From contig CAJNOI010000008.1 in assembly GCA_905250115.1 (NCBI GenBank), positions 883,822 to 947,821 on the forward strand: 64,000 nt of DNA, in the 5' to 3' direction. The notes beneath the pieces are model-generated. The model was not told the DNA's origin. It was given only the letters and a program-made list of their open reading frames with translations, and made no database searches. Positions within the stretch are counted from its first letter, which is position 1; each line of letters opens with the position of its first letter. The position numbers were made by a program, and so were the translations under genes. Origin of the DNA: Adineta steineri. Lineage: Eukaryota; Rotifera; Eurotatoria; Adinetida; Adinetidae. Of the stretch, positions 40,803-50,622 are shown piece after piece.

Positions 40803-41936
40803 TGTCAACTGGATTTACAAAATGATAATGGTAAAACGGCTTTAAACTTAGCACGAGAAAGATTTGAAAAATGTAAATCTTGTTTCATACCATTAGATCA
40901 AGTACCATTAGCACTTGGATTAGTTATTGACTGTGCACGTTCTGGTCATGAATGAGACAAAGTTTATCGATTTCTATTTGTTCATCCAGAAGACTTATTT
41001 ACTATACCAGGAGGACGTGTCTGGCCAATTGCCCAACAAATAGTTTATCATGGTGATATCAATCTTCTTAAACGTATCCTTGCACTCTATTCTGGTAATC
41101 AAATGATAAAAAGACTCTTCTTAATGTTGCAAAAGAACGAGAAGTAGCTCAACAAGCAATGTATACTTACACAGAACATTTATTTCTTCAAGATGATTTA
41201 ATTCAAGCAACTCATCGAAGTAATGGGCCTTTATTTATAGATATTCTTGAAAAAAAGTAATTCATTGACGAATGAAAAACCACCGTATTCAACATAGTTT
41301 CTTTTGTATTATGTGATACAAAATGGTAAGACAGATCTTTTACAAGATTTTTCTACGACGTTTTCAATTTCAAACACATGTTTTAAGTACAAATAATGAA
41401 GCGCCTATAGATATACTTACAAAACTAAAGCCAGATGATATGTGCTTAATACTTGAACCAACAAAACAAACACAGTGACAATCTAATCTACCTCGATCTA
41501 GATTACTTCCATCGTCACAACCACGCTTAGTAAATACATCATATGAAGATCAAAGATCCTCCGTATATGCAACAATTCCAACAACATTTAAGTAATATCT
41601 ATGACACCAGTCTCATCTATTTCTAAAAAACATATGTTGAAGGATTTTAAATATCTTTTAACACGCGAAGTTTTTGTTGATCCAGTTATTGCAAGTGATG
41701 GTCAAATATATGAACGAGAAGCTATTATTGAATGGATTAGATTATATCATTGTTCACAAATAACTGGTGTATCAATGGATGCAACATTCTCAAATAATAT
41801 AGAAACCAAACAAATCCGTATTCTTCTTTCAATATTTATTTTTTCCTTTTATTTAGGAAATCTCAGAAATGCATTTTGCTATAGATTTTTAGTAGATCAG
41901 TTTAACAATATTATCAATTTATTTCTAGATTTATAA
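40803..41936 (+). pseudogene. Decayed fourth U-box gene of the array
   Basis: The fragments line up in order with copies 1-3 but are broken. It opens with an ankyrin-type stretch (LDLQNDNGKTALNLARERF). The conserved N-terminal segment follows, but the tryptophan aligned to copy 1's NNNWNKV is a TGA at 40953-40955, most simply TGG changed to TGA. A frame change near 41100-41115 separates KRILALYSGNQ from KTLLNVAKEREVAQQ. Another near 41260 precedes NEKPPYST, the remnant of the family's NEKPPYRRFYL motif, which soon stops. A further in-frame TGA lies at 41476-41478. The U-box at about 41640-41800 (LLTREVFVDPVIASDGQIYE) is still largely readable and, as in copy 3, has no intron. At least four lesions make a functional protein unlikely. 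The end lies 15 bases before the elongase start. Confidence 0.85.
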
Positions 41937-41951
41937 GTCAGATTATTAAGA

Positions 41952-43401
41952 ATGGAAACACTTAATCATTATAATGAATTATGGAAAGAAACCAAAGAAA
42001 ATTATAGTGGTATGTTAACTTATTTATGTATAACTATTTTGTTAGCAGAAAACCATTTATAATTTCAACGATCGATGTAGTTTTAATATAAATATAAATT
42101 ATATTCTTCATATTTCGACAGTACTTCCTTTACAATAAATTCTATATATTATAAATCATTCGATAGCAGAAAATTTTAACGATAGTTTAATCCTTAAAAA
42201 CTTTTGTAAACAAAGGGATTAGATATATATATTGATCATGACATAAAATAAAGTATCTATGATTTTTTGTGGAAAAAAGATTTACTTATCAAAACTAACT
42301 AAAAACTTCAAATAATCCTTTTAGTATATAAATTCTGTTTTTCTTTTGTTCCATATATATCAGAAATAGAATTTTGTCCGAACTATTAATCATACTACGC
42401 TCTGATATATTCATAAGTACTTCATCAATTCTAAAGATTTTTTTTATGTTGTATCATAGATCCACGTACGTCCGATTTATTTATGATGAGTTCTCCACTG
42501 CCAACAGCTTTAATCTGCTTGGGATATTTCGTATTTGTTGCCATGGGACCAACATTGATGGCTAACCGTCCTGCTTTTAACATTCGTCAAATATTAATTG
42601 TTTATAATTTTGCGATGGTTGCTCTATCAGGTTATCTTTTCTATGAGGTAATTCAAAAAAAAATTAGAATATTTCTTCATTAAAAATAAACTTTTTTCAG
42701 TTTCTTGCTGCTGGTTGGCTAAATGGTTATTCATTAGGTTGTCAACCTGTTGATTATTCTCGATCACCAGATGCTATGAGAGTAAAGAAAAGATTTTTTT
42801 ATTATATTAAGAGTATCTTCTTTATATAGATGGTTCGAGTATGTTATTTATTTTATCTATCAAAATTTATCGAGTTATTGGATACCGTATTTTTTATAAT
42901 GAAAAAAAATTTTCGTCAAGTTTCCGTCTTACATGTTATACATCATGGTATTATGCCGATAAGTTGGTGGTTTGGTATTCGTTTTGTTGCCGGTGGTTTT
43001 GGAACTTTCCATTCATGTATTAATTCATTCATACATTTTCTTATGTATTTATATTATGGACTTGCTGCCCTCGGTCCATCTTATCAAAAATATTTATTTT
43101 GGAAAAAATCAATGACATGGATGCAAATGGTATGTATTAATATATATATAAAATTTTTTAATATTTTTCCTTCTATCTTAAGATTCAATTTATACTGGTA
43201 ATGATTCATGCATCACAATTATTTTATATAGAATGTAATTATCCAGTTTTATTCGCTTATTGGATATTTGCATATGCCATTATGTTTTTACTCTTTTTCG
43301 CCAATTTTTACGTCCAATCATATTCGAAAACTTCCTCATCGACAATCTCAAAACCTAAACAAGCCAAGTCTGATAGGAATAGTCACAAAAAAGATGAATA
43401 A
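41952..43401 (+). CDS. ELOVL: Very-long-chain fatty acid elongase (ELOVL family)
   Basis: 3-ketoacyl-CoA synthase of the ER elongation cycle. Five exons, 41952-42009, 42460-42647, 42701-42781, 42830-43129 and 43183-43401, give 281 residues. Family marks: MSSPLPTALICLGYFVFVAM, LGCQPVDYS, FIELLDTVFFIMKKNFRQVS, and the catalytic histidine box HVIHH (usually HVYHH). MYLYYGLAALGP is also present. Several hydrophobic segments fit the seven-helix fold. The C-terminus KKDE fits a dilysine ER-retrieval signal. The closest recalled relatives are ELOVL1/ELOVL7/ELOVL4-like; I cannot choose between them. The 450-nt first intron is long. The start lies 15 bases after the end of the U-box pseudogene's frame, so the pseudogene occupies this gene's expected promoter position. 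Confidence 0.94.
42010..42459. other. First intron of the elongase gene
   Basis: 450 nt with a GTATGT donor and CATAG acceptor. It is AT-rich, with no ORF or other structure seen. Confidence 0.7.
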
Positions 43402-43618
43402 GAGAAGATCTGTGATGATTTTATACGTATTTTTCAAACTTGAACAAATCGACAAGAATGTAGTTTTGATATATTTAGAGAATGACTCAAACAATTTAAT
43501 CTCACTCCCAATCATTTTTTTTTATTAAATTCGTATAGCGCATAATTTTTTTCTCCGACAAAACAGATAATAATAACAAAAATATTTTAGTTTGTATTTT
43601 TTTTTGTTTGTTTGTTTT

Positions 43619-44327
43619 TTATTGATTATAATAATAATGATGTGGATAATACTCATAAGAATTTGATGTTAACCATGACCAATTCGTCGAAGATAATTGA
43701 GAATTTGAATGTTGTAATACTTGTGCACGTTGTTCAAGTTCATCTGCTATATGAATTTTTTCAGGTTCATTAAATAAAACTGGATTTTGTTGTGTTTGAC
43801 TACGCATGAGATAACGTTTTGCACGTTTTGGATGTGTATTTTGTGTTCGATTTCGTTTATTTGAAAACCATGCTTTTACCTGAGTTTCTTTAATACCACC
43901 AGTCGTAGCTAAATAATCTAAATCATTACGATTTGGATATGGATTATCTTCATGTGATATAAACCAAGCATTCATTAAACGGATCGCTTTTTCTGGTAAT
44001 TGTTTATTAGATTTTATGTTTATCGAACGATATGTTTGCTTAATATTATCATTTTCATTATTTATTGAACTGGATTCATTCTAAAAATAAATAATTATGA
44101 TTTAGAAAATATATGCTAATCATTGATTCGATTCTCGAACTAAACTTTTATGTTATTTATATAATTAAATTTATTTTCTCAATTAACTTATGTTGTATTG
44201 GTTATTAGAAAATATTCTAAACGGTTTCTATACTGAATTGAATCTAGAAAATGTTCAAATATGAACTGAACACTCTGTTACTTACTTCATTTGAGGTTTG
44301 TTGATCGTACTGTGATGTAAAAAACAT
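43619..44327 (-). CDS. TALE-class homeodomain protein
   Basis: Two exons, 44327-44286 and 44080-43619, give 167 residues. Exon 1 encodes only 14 residues. The homeodomain spans about residues 38-98. Its centre NPYPNRNDLDYLATTGGI carries the PYP of the TALE three-residue loop extension. The recognition helix reads QVKAWFSNKRNR: W48, F49, N51 and R53 are kept, position 50 is serine, and 52/54 are Lys/Asn. The KR pair is reminiscent of PBC (WFGNKRIR), but S50 and the NTHPKR extension are not. No PBC, MEIS or IRO companion domain is present; the C-terminus is Gln/Asn/Tyr-rich. A lineage-specific TALE factor, perhaps from the expanded spiralian TALE set, is plausible. DNA-binding transcription factor is the safe call. 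Confidence 0.88.
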
Positions 44328-47260
44328 GATTGATAAATGAGTTTTTTTGAATATTCAACTAATGAATGAACATTTATTCATATGGAAAATATGTATATAC
44401 ATGATCGAAAACTATCTATTTATTTTTTTTTCTCTCTCTCGCTCTCTTTCATTCTTTCGGTTTGTCTCTTATTTCTTCGAACGAAATTTGACCAATTGTA
44501 ATAATTACGAATGTTGACGAAAAGAGAAAATTATTAGCTGCGCACCAGGTAAATTGATATCCGTAATGAACACATCCTACCACCTAGCACGATACATAAT
44601 ATATAGAACTGATCAAATTTTTTTGCCATGTTAGACAAACTTTAACACGGTAATTAAAAAAGTCTGATAATCATTGGAAAAATATAGTCTGAATGTGTGT
44701 GTGAGTGTGTGAAATACAGATTTTATTTTTAATCGAAAACGAAATAAATAATATCCTACGTAGATAATTTATTGTTTCACGTAGAAGTAGTGAATTATAA
44801 TATGAGAATGCAACATAATTTTTTTAAAATTCAGATTAGATTGAAAATGAATGCAACCTTTGATTATTTATCATACACTGATGATGATGATGATAATTAA
44901 TTGAGACATAGAAAGTACAGTTTACGTAATCTTCTTTTATTATCTCAATAGTATTGCAGAGATATGTAGATAGCTATATATCTCTTTAGAAGTCAGAAAT
45001 GAGACTGTCACTATACATCAATTTAAAATAGATTGAAGAAAGAAAGTTTTTTCTTAGGCACATTAATTATTCAAATCTCTTTTTAAATGATAAGCTTCAT
45101 TCAAGGGTGTACTAATTATTTGAAATAAAATTTTAAATAGTACTTCTACATAATAAAAATAAATGGTTTTTTTTCAACACTATTTCAAAATTTTGTAAAT
45201 AATGCGTCTTATATTTTTAAGATTCAAAAAATATTATTAAAAGCATTTTTAAACAACAAATCACATTAATTATACATATAGAACTGCTATTTTTCTCTTC
45301 TTTATAGTAAAGTCAGATATTTTTGAATGAATGTAAATATTTAATGTACGACAACGGAGATTCACGAGATCAAATAGTAAAATATTGCAACTGTTCATTC
45401 AATACTATAAAAGTAAATATTAATCATATATTGATTTCATATTAAAAATATTTATCTAAAATCTTCAGATTACTTTTTTCGTCAATTTAAACTAATTGAA
45501 TTTATTCTAGTTCATATACAAATAATATAAATTTAATATTCTTATTTCTTTTTTCTCCTTTGCATTTTCTAAAAACAATAGAATAATAAATGAATGCTTA
45601 ACATTCTACTAAAAAAAAAAAGTATTGAAAATAATAGAATTATGTATTATAGTTAAAAATAATAAATGATCTCTATTGTAATCATAACTCGTTAAAATTC
45701 ATATAATTTAAAAGAATATTTCAAGATTGAAGCATGACATATACTGTATAATCTATCGTTACACTCTTATTAATAAGCGGAATCTTGAAGAATAGGAAGA
45801 AAATGTTGAAGAACTTCTAGACAAATCGTTTTTTACATTAGCTAAGAAATAAACAATCAGTAATGATTGTCATGATAAAAACTATGTCGACCATATGGAA
45901 TGATTCATCTCATCTGTCAGAAAATCTTTTCTTTCATTTCTTATAGACAAATGACTTCTTTTTTTTTTGACAATGACAAAACTTTTATTTATATCATACA
46001 AATTCATAATTATGACTGTTAAATCAATTATCATTATTGACTGCTTTATCAGTTAAGATAATGTACTAGATACTATCCGTACAGCTATTAGTACTACGAA
46101 AAAAGGAACAGATTTTTCTCATCACTAACATTTTAGTGATTTTGAATTTTTTAAATGTTAAGATAATTTCAATTTTTCTTAACAAAAACATCATATTTCA
46201 ATATCTAATCAAATTACATGTCAGTACGATGAATAAATTTAGATAATAGAGCATTGTTTCTATAATAAACAAATCTTGTTCGATTACATAGAAAATCATT
46301 GTATGGGTTTTTGTTTTTTGATTAATTATCTATTTCCATTGAAGCATTATAAAAACGTTATCAATATTATATCTAATGCGATTAAATGCATTTCTTTTTT
46401 CAAATAATAAAAACAAACACTTTTCATATGCTTATGATAATGATCGATGTCATACAATAAAAAGAATGTGTTCAATGAAATATCATTTTCCTGTTTTTTG
46501 TTTTGTTTTAAATATTGTCCCAAAAATTTGGTTATTGACAATAAAAGTCAACACAGTGATGTAGAAAAAAAAAAGAGAGATAGAGAGAGAGAGAGAAAGT
46601 TAAAGAGAAAAAATGAAAGAAAGAGAGAACAACAATCAACTATACAAAAACAAGAAGAAAGAAAGAACATGAATGCCATCATTCTGTTTTCATTATTCTA
46701 AATTATGACAATCTAACATAGATAACACGCACATATATAGAAAGATCTTTTCTCGTTTTTAACCAACAAAACATACATGCAGAGAATATCATGGCATTCA
46801 ATGTCACTGTTCGTTTAAATGCAGACGGAGACGACTAAAAAGAAGGAGAAAAAAAAAAGAAAACAAAGACGCGCATACACACACACACACACACACACAA
46901 CAAAAGACAAAAAGAAGAAGAAGAAGAAGAAAAAAAAAGTTAATTTCATCACAGTTGAGAGACGGGGAATCGAATGTCGCGCACGCGTATGAGAAAAATC
47001 ATATGTGTAGATTGTAGAAAAATATACATATATAGAAACACTTTGATTCAATAGCGGCGATGATGTAAATGAGCATCTGACGCCCAAGAAAAACCGAGAA
47101 AAGAGAAATGATAATTTAATATTTTGATTTTTTTTTCTACGCGACAACGGTGCGTCCACACTGTGGAATGTGTCGTGAAGACAGAAGAAGAACAAAAAAT
47201 TTTCCGGATAGAAAAAAAACCAAGGGATAAACCGGGTTAGACGCGCACGGCACGCATTCA
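44328..47260. other. Intergenic region with microsatellites
   Basis: 2.9 kb between the homeobox gene's 5' end and the RGS gene's 3' end. The left part is plain AT-rich DNA, the likely promoter side of the homeobox gene. The right part (46565-46935) is low complexity: GAGA-type runs at 46570-46630, a CA repeat at about 46876-46899 and GAA repeats at about 46914-46931. ORFs called across these runs are artefacts of composition. Confidence 0.6.
46876..46899. repeat. (CA)n microsatellite
   Basis: About twelve uninterrupted CA units, followed within 20 bases by a GAA microsatellite. Both lie downstream of the RGS stop codon. A polymorphic marker at best; no coding sense. Confidence 0.9.
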
Positions 47261-50200
47261 TCAAGTAGATGGATCTTCGTTACGCAATAGTCGCCGGTAT
47301 ATTTGTGAATTTATAAAACGTGGATAAGAGTCACGATGCATCAAAGTATATATTTGTAATTGGGCTTCGTCGAATGTATGTGGAGATGGTTCAACCATAT
47401 TTTTATTGATTACTTCGCGCACTCGACTATCCAAACTTACCTAAAAAAATTACAAAATTTATTAAATAAAAAATCTTTAGAATTCATTTTATTTTAATTT
47501 TACCTCTTTCGGAGATAAAATAGATATATAATCTTCATAGATTGATCGTGCTTTTTCTTCAATTCTCTCAGGATTTTGTTCATTTTTAAGTGATTCACAG
47601 GACATCCAGAATAGAAAATTTTCTTCACTATATTCGGATCGTAAAAAATCGCGAAAATAACGACGACCAGCTAAAATAAAAAAGAATAGAGTGCGTTTTT
47701 TTTAAAGAATAAAATGACTTTTTAATCAGCTTAAAACATTTCAATATTATAAATTCTTACCGGGATTAAGCATTAATTTGTCAAAGGATTCCGACCAACT
47801 TTTGAGTTCTTCAATAGAAGGTCTACATATATTTAAGCTAGATTTTTAATATGCATAATATAAAAAAGAATAGAAATACATACGGTTCACCTAAGTCTAC
47901 AGGTTCTGTAGATTGACGGTTGTCGTTGGCGCGCTCCGTTAAACTATAATAAAAAGAAAATGAATAGATTGATAGATGTTGAATAATGAATGTTTTGAAT
48001 AAGAAATAAAGAAGACGACGACAACAACAACGAAGAGAAAAAAAAACAAGAAGAAAACTTTCTACTGTTTAAAGATTACTTTTTTGGTCCTCCAAGTATT
48101 CTTCGAACGTTTTCCGGAAAGACAAAAACAAGATGTTCAAGAACACTCTTTCCAATTCCACGATTTTGATTTGAACGGTGTTGATGATCATCAAATGAAG
48201 TTGCACGTTGTTTATTAGAGAAATTTCTTGTTGCATAGGCTGTTCCACCAACAGCACCAGCTCCTCCTTTAGTTTTTGTTGAAGGTCTATTGGGCATTGA
48301 TAATGTTGATGCAGATGAGCTTAATAGCGATTTTTCCTGTATAATATTCATTTCTGATGTAGTTGTTAAACTAGTTGACATTGATGATGAACTATTTCCA
48401 CTTGGCTTGTGTTGACGACGGTTAGAAAATGACGTTGGAGGAGGATTACCAGACACATTCATTAATGTTGATGATGAATGTGATGCACTTATATTAGAAT
48501 CGGGTAGCAATGCATTTTTCGATGGAGATTGTTGATAACGACTGTTACGAGATCGTACAGATGTATCTGTATCACATGTGACAGATATTGTACTTAATGT
48601 TGCAGAATTCGAACGTTGTGATCGTTTTTTATTTGTATTATTACTTTCTTTCCGAATAGTATTATTATTATTATTATTATTATTATTGTTATTGTTATTA
48701 TTATTACTTGATCCATCGCTAAGTTTAGCACGAGCCACATGTTCAGGTACAACTTGAGTCATTGGATTGTTGAGTATATTTATATTGGAAGATGTTGAGA
48801 TAGAATTTGTTTTTATTTCAAACGATTCCGGCTGCCAATGATATGGCCACGAGACCAAACTTGAAAAGTCATACTGATGTAACAACAACGACGATGACGG
48901 ATGCTGTTCGGATTCCATGATCCATCGTTGCCGTCGACAAAAAAAAATTATTATTAATTCTTCTCTTTTGCTTCTTCTTCTTCTTCTTCTTCTTCTTCTT
49001 CTTTTTCTCGTTTTTTTTGTATCTGTAACGACGTTGAGTTGATGACGGCAGTAATAGTCAAACCTTCATCACTATCATCATCCTTACTACCACCGGCAGA
49101 ATCAACGCAAACGAGAGTGACATGTTCTTTTTCTTTTGGTTTTTTTGGTCTCGCGCTACTAGCAAGAACATCACATCAAAGACAAACCCGGCGAATGAGA
49201 GAAGTGTAGATCTAGTTTTTTTTTCTTTAGCTAACATGATTTAGCTAATAACAAGTCTGGAATGAAAAAGATGACGACAAGCCGAGAACGAGAGTCGTTG
49301 TTGTCGGCGTCGACGTTGAACACTTTTTTTTTCTTTTTTGCAGATATACACAAGTAAAACACCGACAACGCAAGTCGAAGAAAGAGAAGAAAAAGAAACG
49401 ATAGATATGTCCCTAATCAGATTAGGAGTGGGTAAAAAAGAAGAAGAAGAAGCAGAAGCGAAAGAAAAAAGACAGAGAAAGAAACGTTTCGTTTTCACCC
49501 GTCAAAATGCTAGTTGCATGAGAAGAAAAAAGAAGAAATCTCAGTGCTAAAGAGGGCGCGCGATATGTAGTACATGCAATATGCAAGTAGCAAGTTTGTT
49601 ATCGGATTATTGAGCACAGTGACGGACTACTTTTGTATCGTCTCTCCCAATAGAAATGTAATTAGAGTTTATACTCTATTGTCAAGAGTGCATCTGTTGT
49701 CAAAATATATATCTATTTGTTGTATGACTTTCGAAAGAGATAAAAAGAAGCAAAAAAAAAAAAGAAGCTCGATCAACAGCAATGATGAAAGTAAACTGAC
49801 TGAATTATAATATAGCCTATTATTCTTTTCTTTCCGAAACGGAAATCATATTTGGCAAACGTGAGTCTCCTTCTCGTTTATTTTTTCGCTCGCACATCAT
49901 AATAAGAGCAGCATCACAATATTCATAGAAGAAGTAGAAGAAGGAAAAAAGTGAGAAGAAGACGAAGAACAACAAAAATAAATACAATATACTAAGAAAT
50001 AATAATCAAAATTTACAACATACTTTGGTGGATGACGTCGTATGGAACCGAATGGGTTAAATTTGAAATGTTTAATCATGTTCTTTTCACATGCACACGC
50101 GCGCTAATAAACGCGCAAAATCACCAGGAGGACTGGAGAGGAGTAGGGGACCAATTTTTGTATAGATGAATGTGATGCTGCTGTCTGTGTTAATGTGCGA

Positions 50201-50622
50201 TGATGAGGAGACCCAGGTCTAAAGCAAGATAGATAGTGAAAAAAAAAACTACGAATATGTACAGATTAACTAGTAACTTCAAAAATAAAAAACAATTAAA
50301 AAAGACAAAGGGAAACATGGGTGGTTTACAAACACATATACACCAATTTTCTTTTTTTTGCGCAATATCGAATTGAAAATAAATTCCAAACAAAAAAACC
50401 GAATAACATAGATCTATACATAAATACGTACCACGAACAGGAGCAACAGCAACACCAACAAAAACAACAGGCTTTTGGTGCTTGATCACTATGTGAAGGA
50501 GATGATGAATTAAGTAGTTCTTGTTGATTGCAAGGTAGATTTGAAGGTGTTGATATTTGACGGCGCGATCGATTACTTTCGTAAATTGATGAGTTTTCTT
50601 GATTAGAATGACGCGAGCTCAT
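47261..50622 (-). CDS. RGS17/19/20-like: RZ-type regulator of G-protein signalling (RGS17/19/20-like), cysteine-string form
   Basis: Exons 50622-50432, 47943-47884, 47822-47761, 47670-47504 and 47440-47261 give 219 residues; human RGS17 has 210 and RGS19 217. RGS proteins speed GTP hydrolysis by G-alpha; RZ members prefer Gz/Gi. Exon 1 ends in the palmitoylated cysteine string ACCFCWCCCCSCS. Its phase-2 donor joins the common exon to restore CLTERAND, matching human CLTVRNEE. The RGS box is strongly conserved: SWSESFDKLM, FLRSEYSEENFLFWMSCE, EEKARSIYEDYISILSPKEV, SLDSRVREVIN and IYTLMHRDSYPRF. Two more exons with the same phase-2 donor, 50079-50024 and 48918-48080, lie between exon 1 and the common body. 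They look like alternative first exons, because each opens with its own ATG. The stop is at 47263-47261. Confidence 0.93.
48080..48918 (-). CDS. Alternative first exon of the RGS gene, long Ser/Asn-rich head
   Basis: An 839-nt exon that starts with its own ATG at 48918 and ends CCA AAA AA|GTAATC in phase 2, the phase needed by the shared exon at 47943. The resulting protein would have 435 residues: about 279 of Ser/Asn/Thr-rich, probably disordered sequence, then the complete RGS body. It includes a run of about 15 asparagines encoded by an ATT/GTT microsatellite (48661-48711). It lacks a cysteine string. The end segment LEHLVFVFPENVRRILGGPK is the most ordered-looking part and may be an amphipathic membrane or partner motif. 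Because the phase fits and the frame is open throughout, I treat it as a real isoform exon rather than a separate gene. Confidence 0.8.
48661..48711. repeat. ATT/GTT microsatellite encoding poly-Asn
   Basis: A trinucleotide run on the plus strand that reads as about 15 asparagine codons (AAT/AAC) on the minus strand, within the long RGS first exon. Interruptions by GTT suggest codon drift without loss of the amino acid, which supports it being translated. Confidence 0.85.
48919..50023. other. Intronic/promoter region with TTC microsatellite
   Basis: Lies between two alternative RGS first exons. A TTC run at about 48971-49003 and further purine/pyrimidine-biased stretches (49325-49540) dominate. 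Such asymmetric tracts can adopt non-B structures. A separate promoter for the 48918 exon should lie here. The ORFs at 49241-49810 follow the biased composition and are not supported. Confidence 0.5.
50024..50079 (-). CDS. Alternative first exon of the RGS gene, short basic head
   Basis: A 56-nt candidate exon: ATG at 50079, residues MIKHFKFNPFGSIRRHPP, then a GTATGT donor in phase 2. Spliced to 47943 it reads on as N-LTERAND into the RGS body (about 174 residues). A short basic, aromatic head would suit electrostatic membrane contact. The support is the matching phase, the good donor and its position between the other two first exons. It is short enough to have arisen by chance. Confidence 0.5.

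Noticed and set aside
40953-41478. In-frame TGA codons in the fourth U-box copy as possible recoding (selenocysteine or reassigned TGA)
   Set aside because: ETFDH, kanadaptin-side neighbours, the elongase region and USF show TGA used as a normal stop or not used internally, and frameshifts accompany the TGAs. Ordinary decay explains it.
44115-44150. A GTTCGAGAATCGA string resembling a tRNA B box on the minus strand
   Set aside because: No A box, acceptor stem or anticodon arm at the proper distance in the surrounding AT-rich DNA. I found no convincing tRNA or rRNA gene in the window.
49241-49810. Short ORFs between alternative RGS exons
   Set aside because: Purine/pyrimidine-biased low complexity with overlapping frames on both strands. 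Neither carries a recognisable motif or a donor in a usable phase for the RGS gene.
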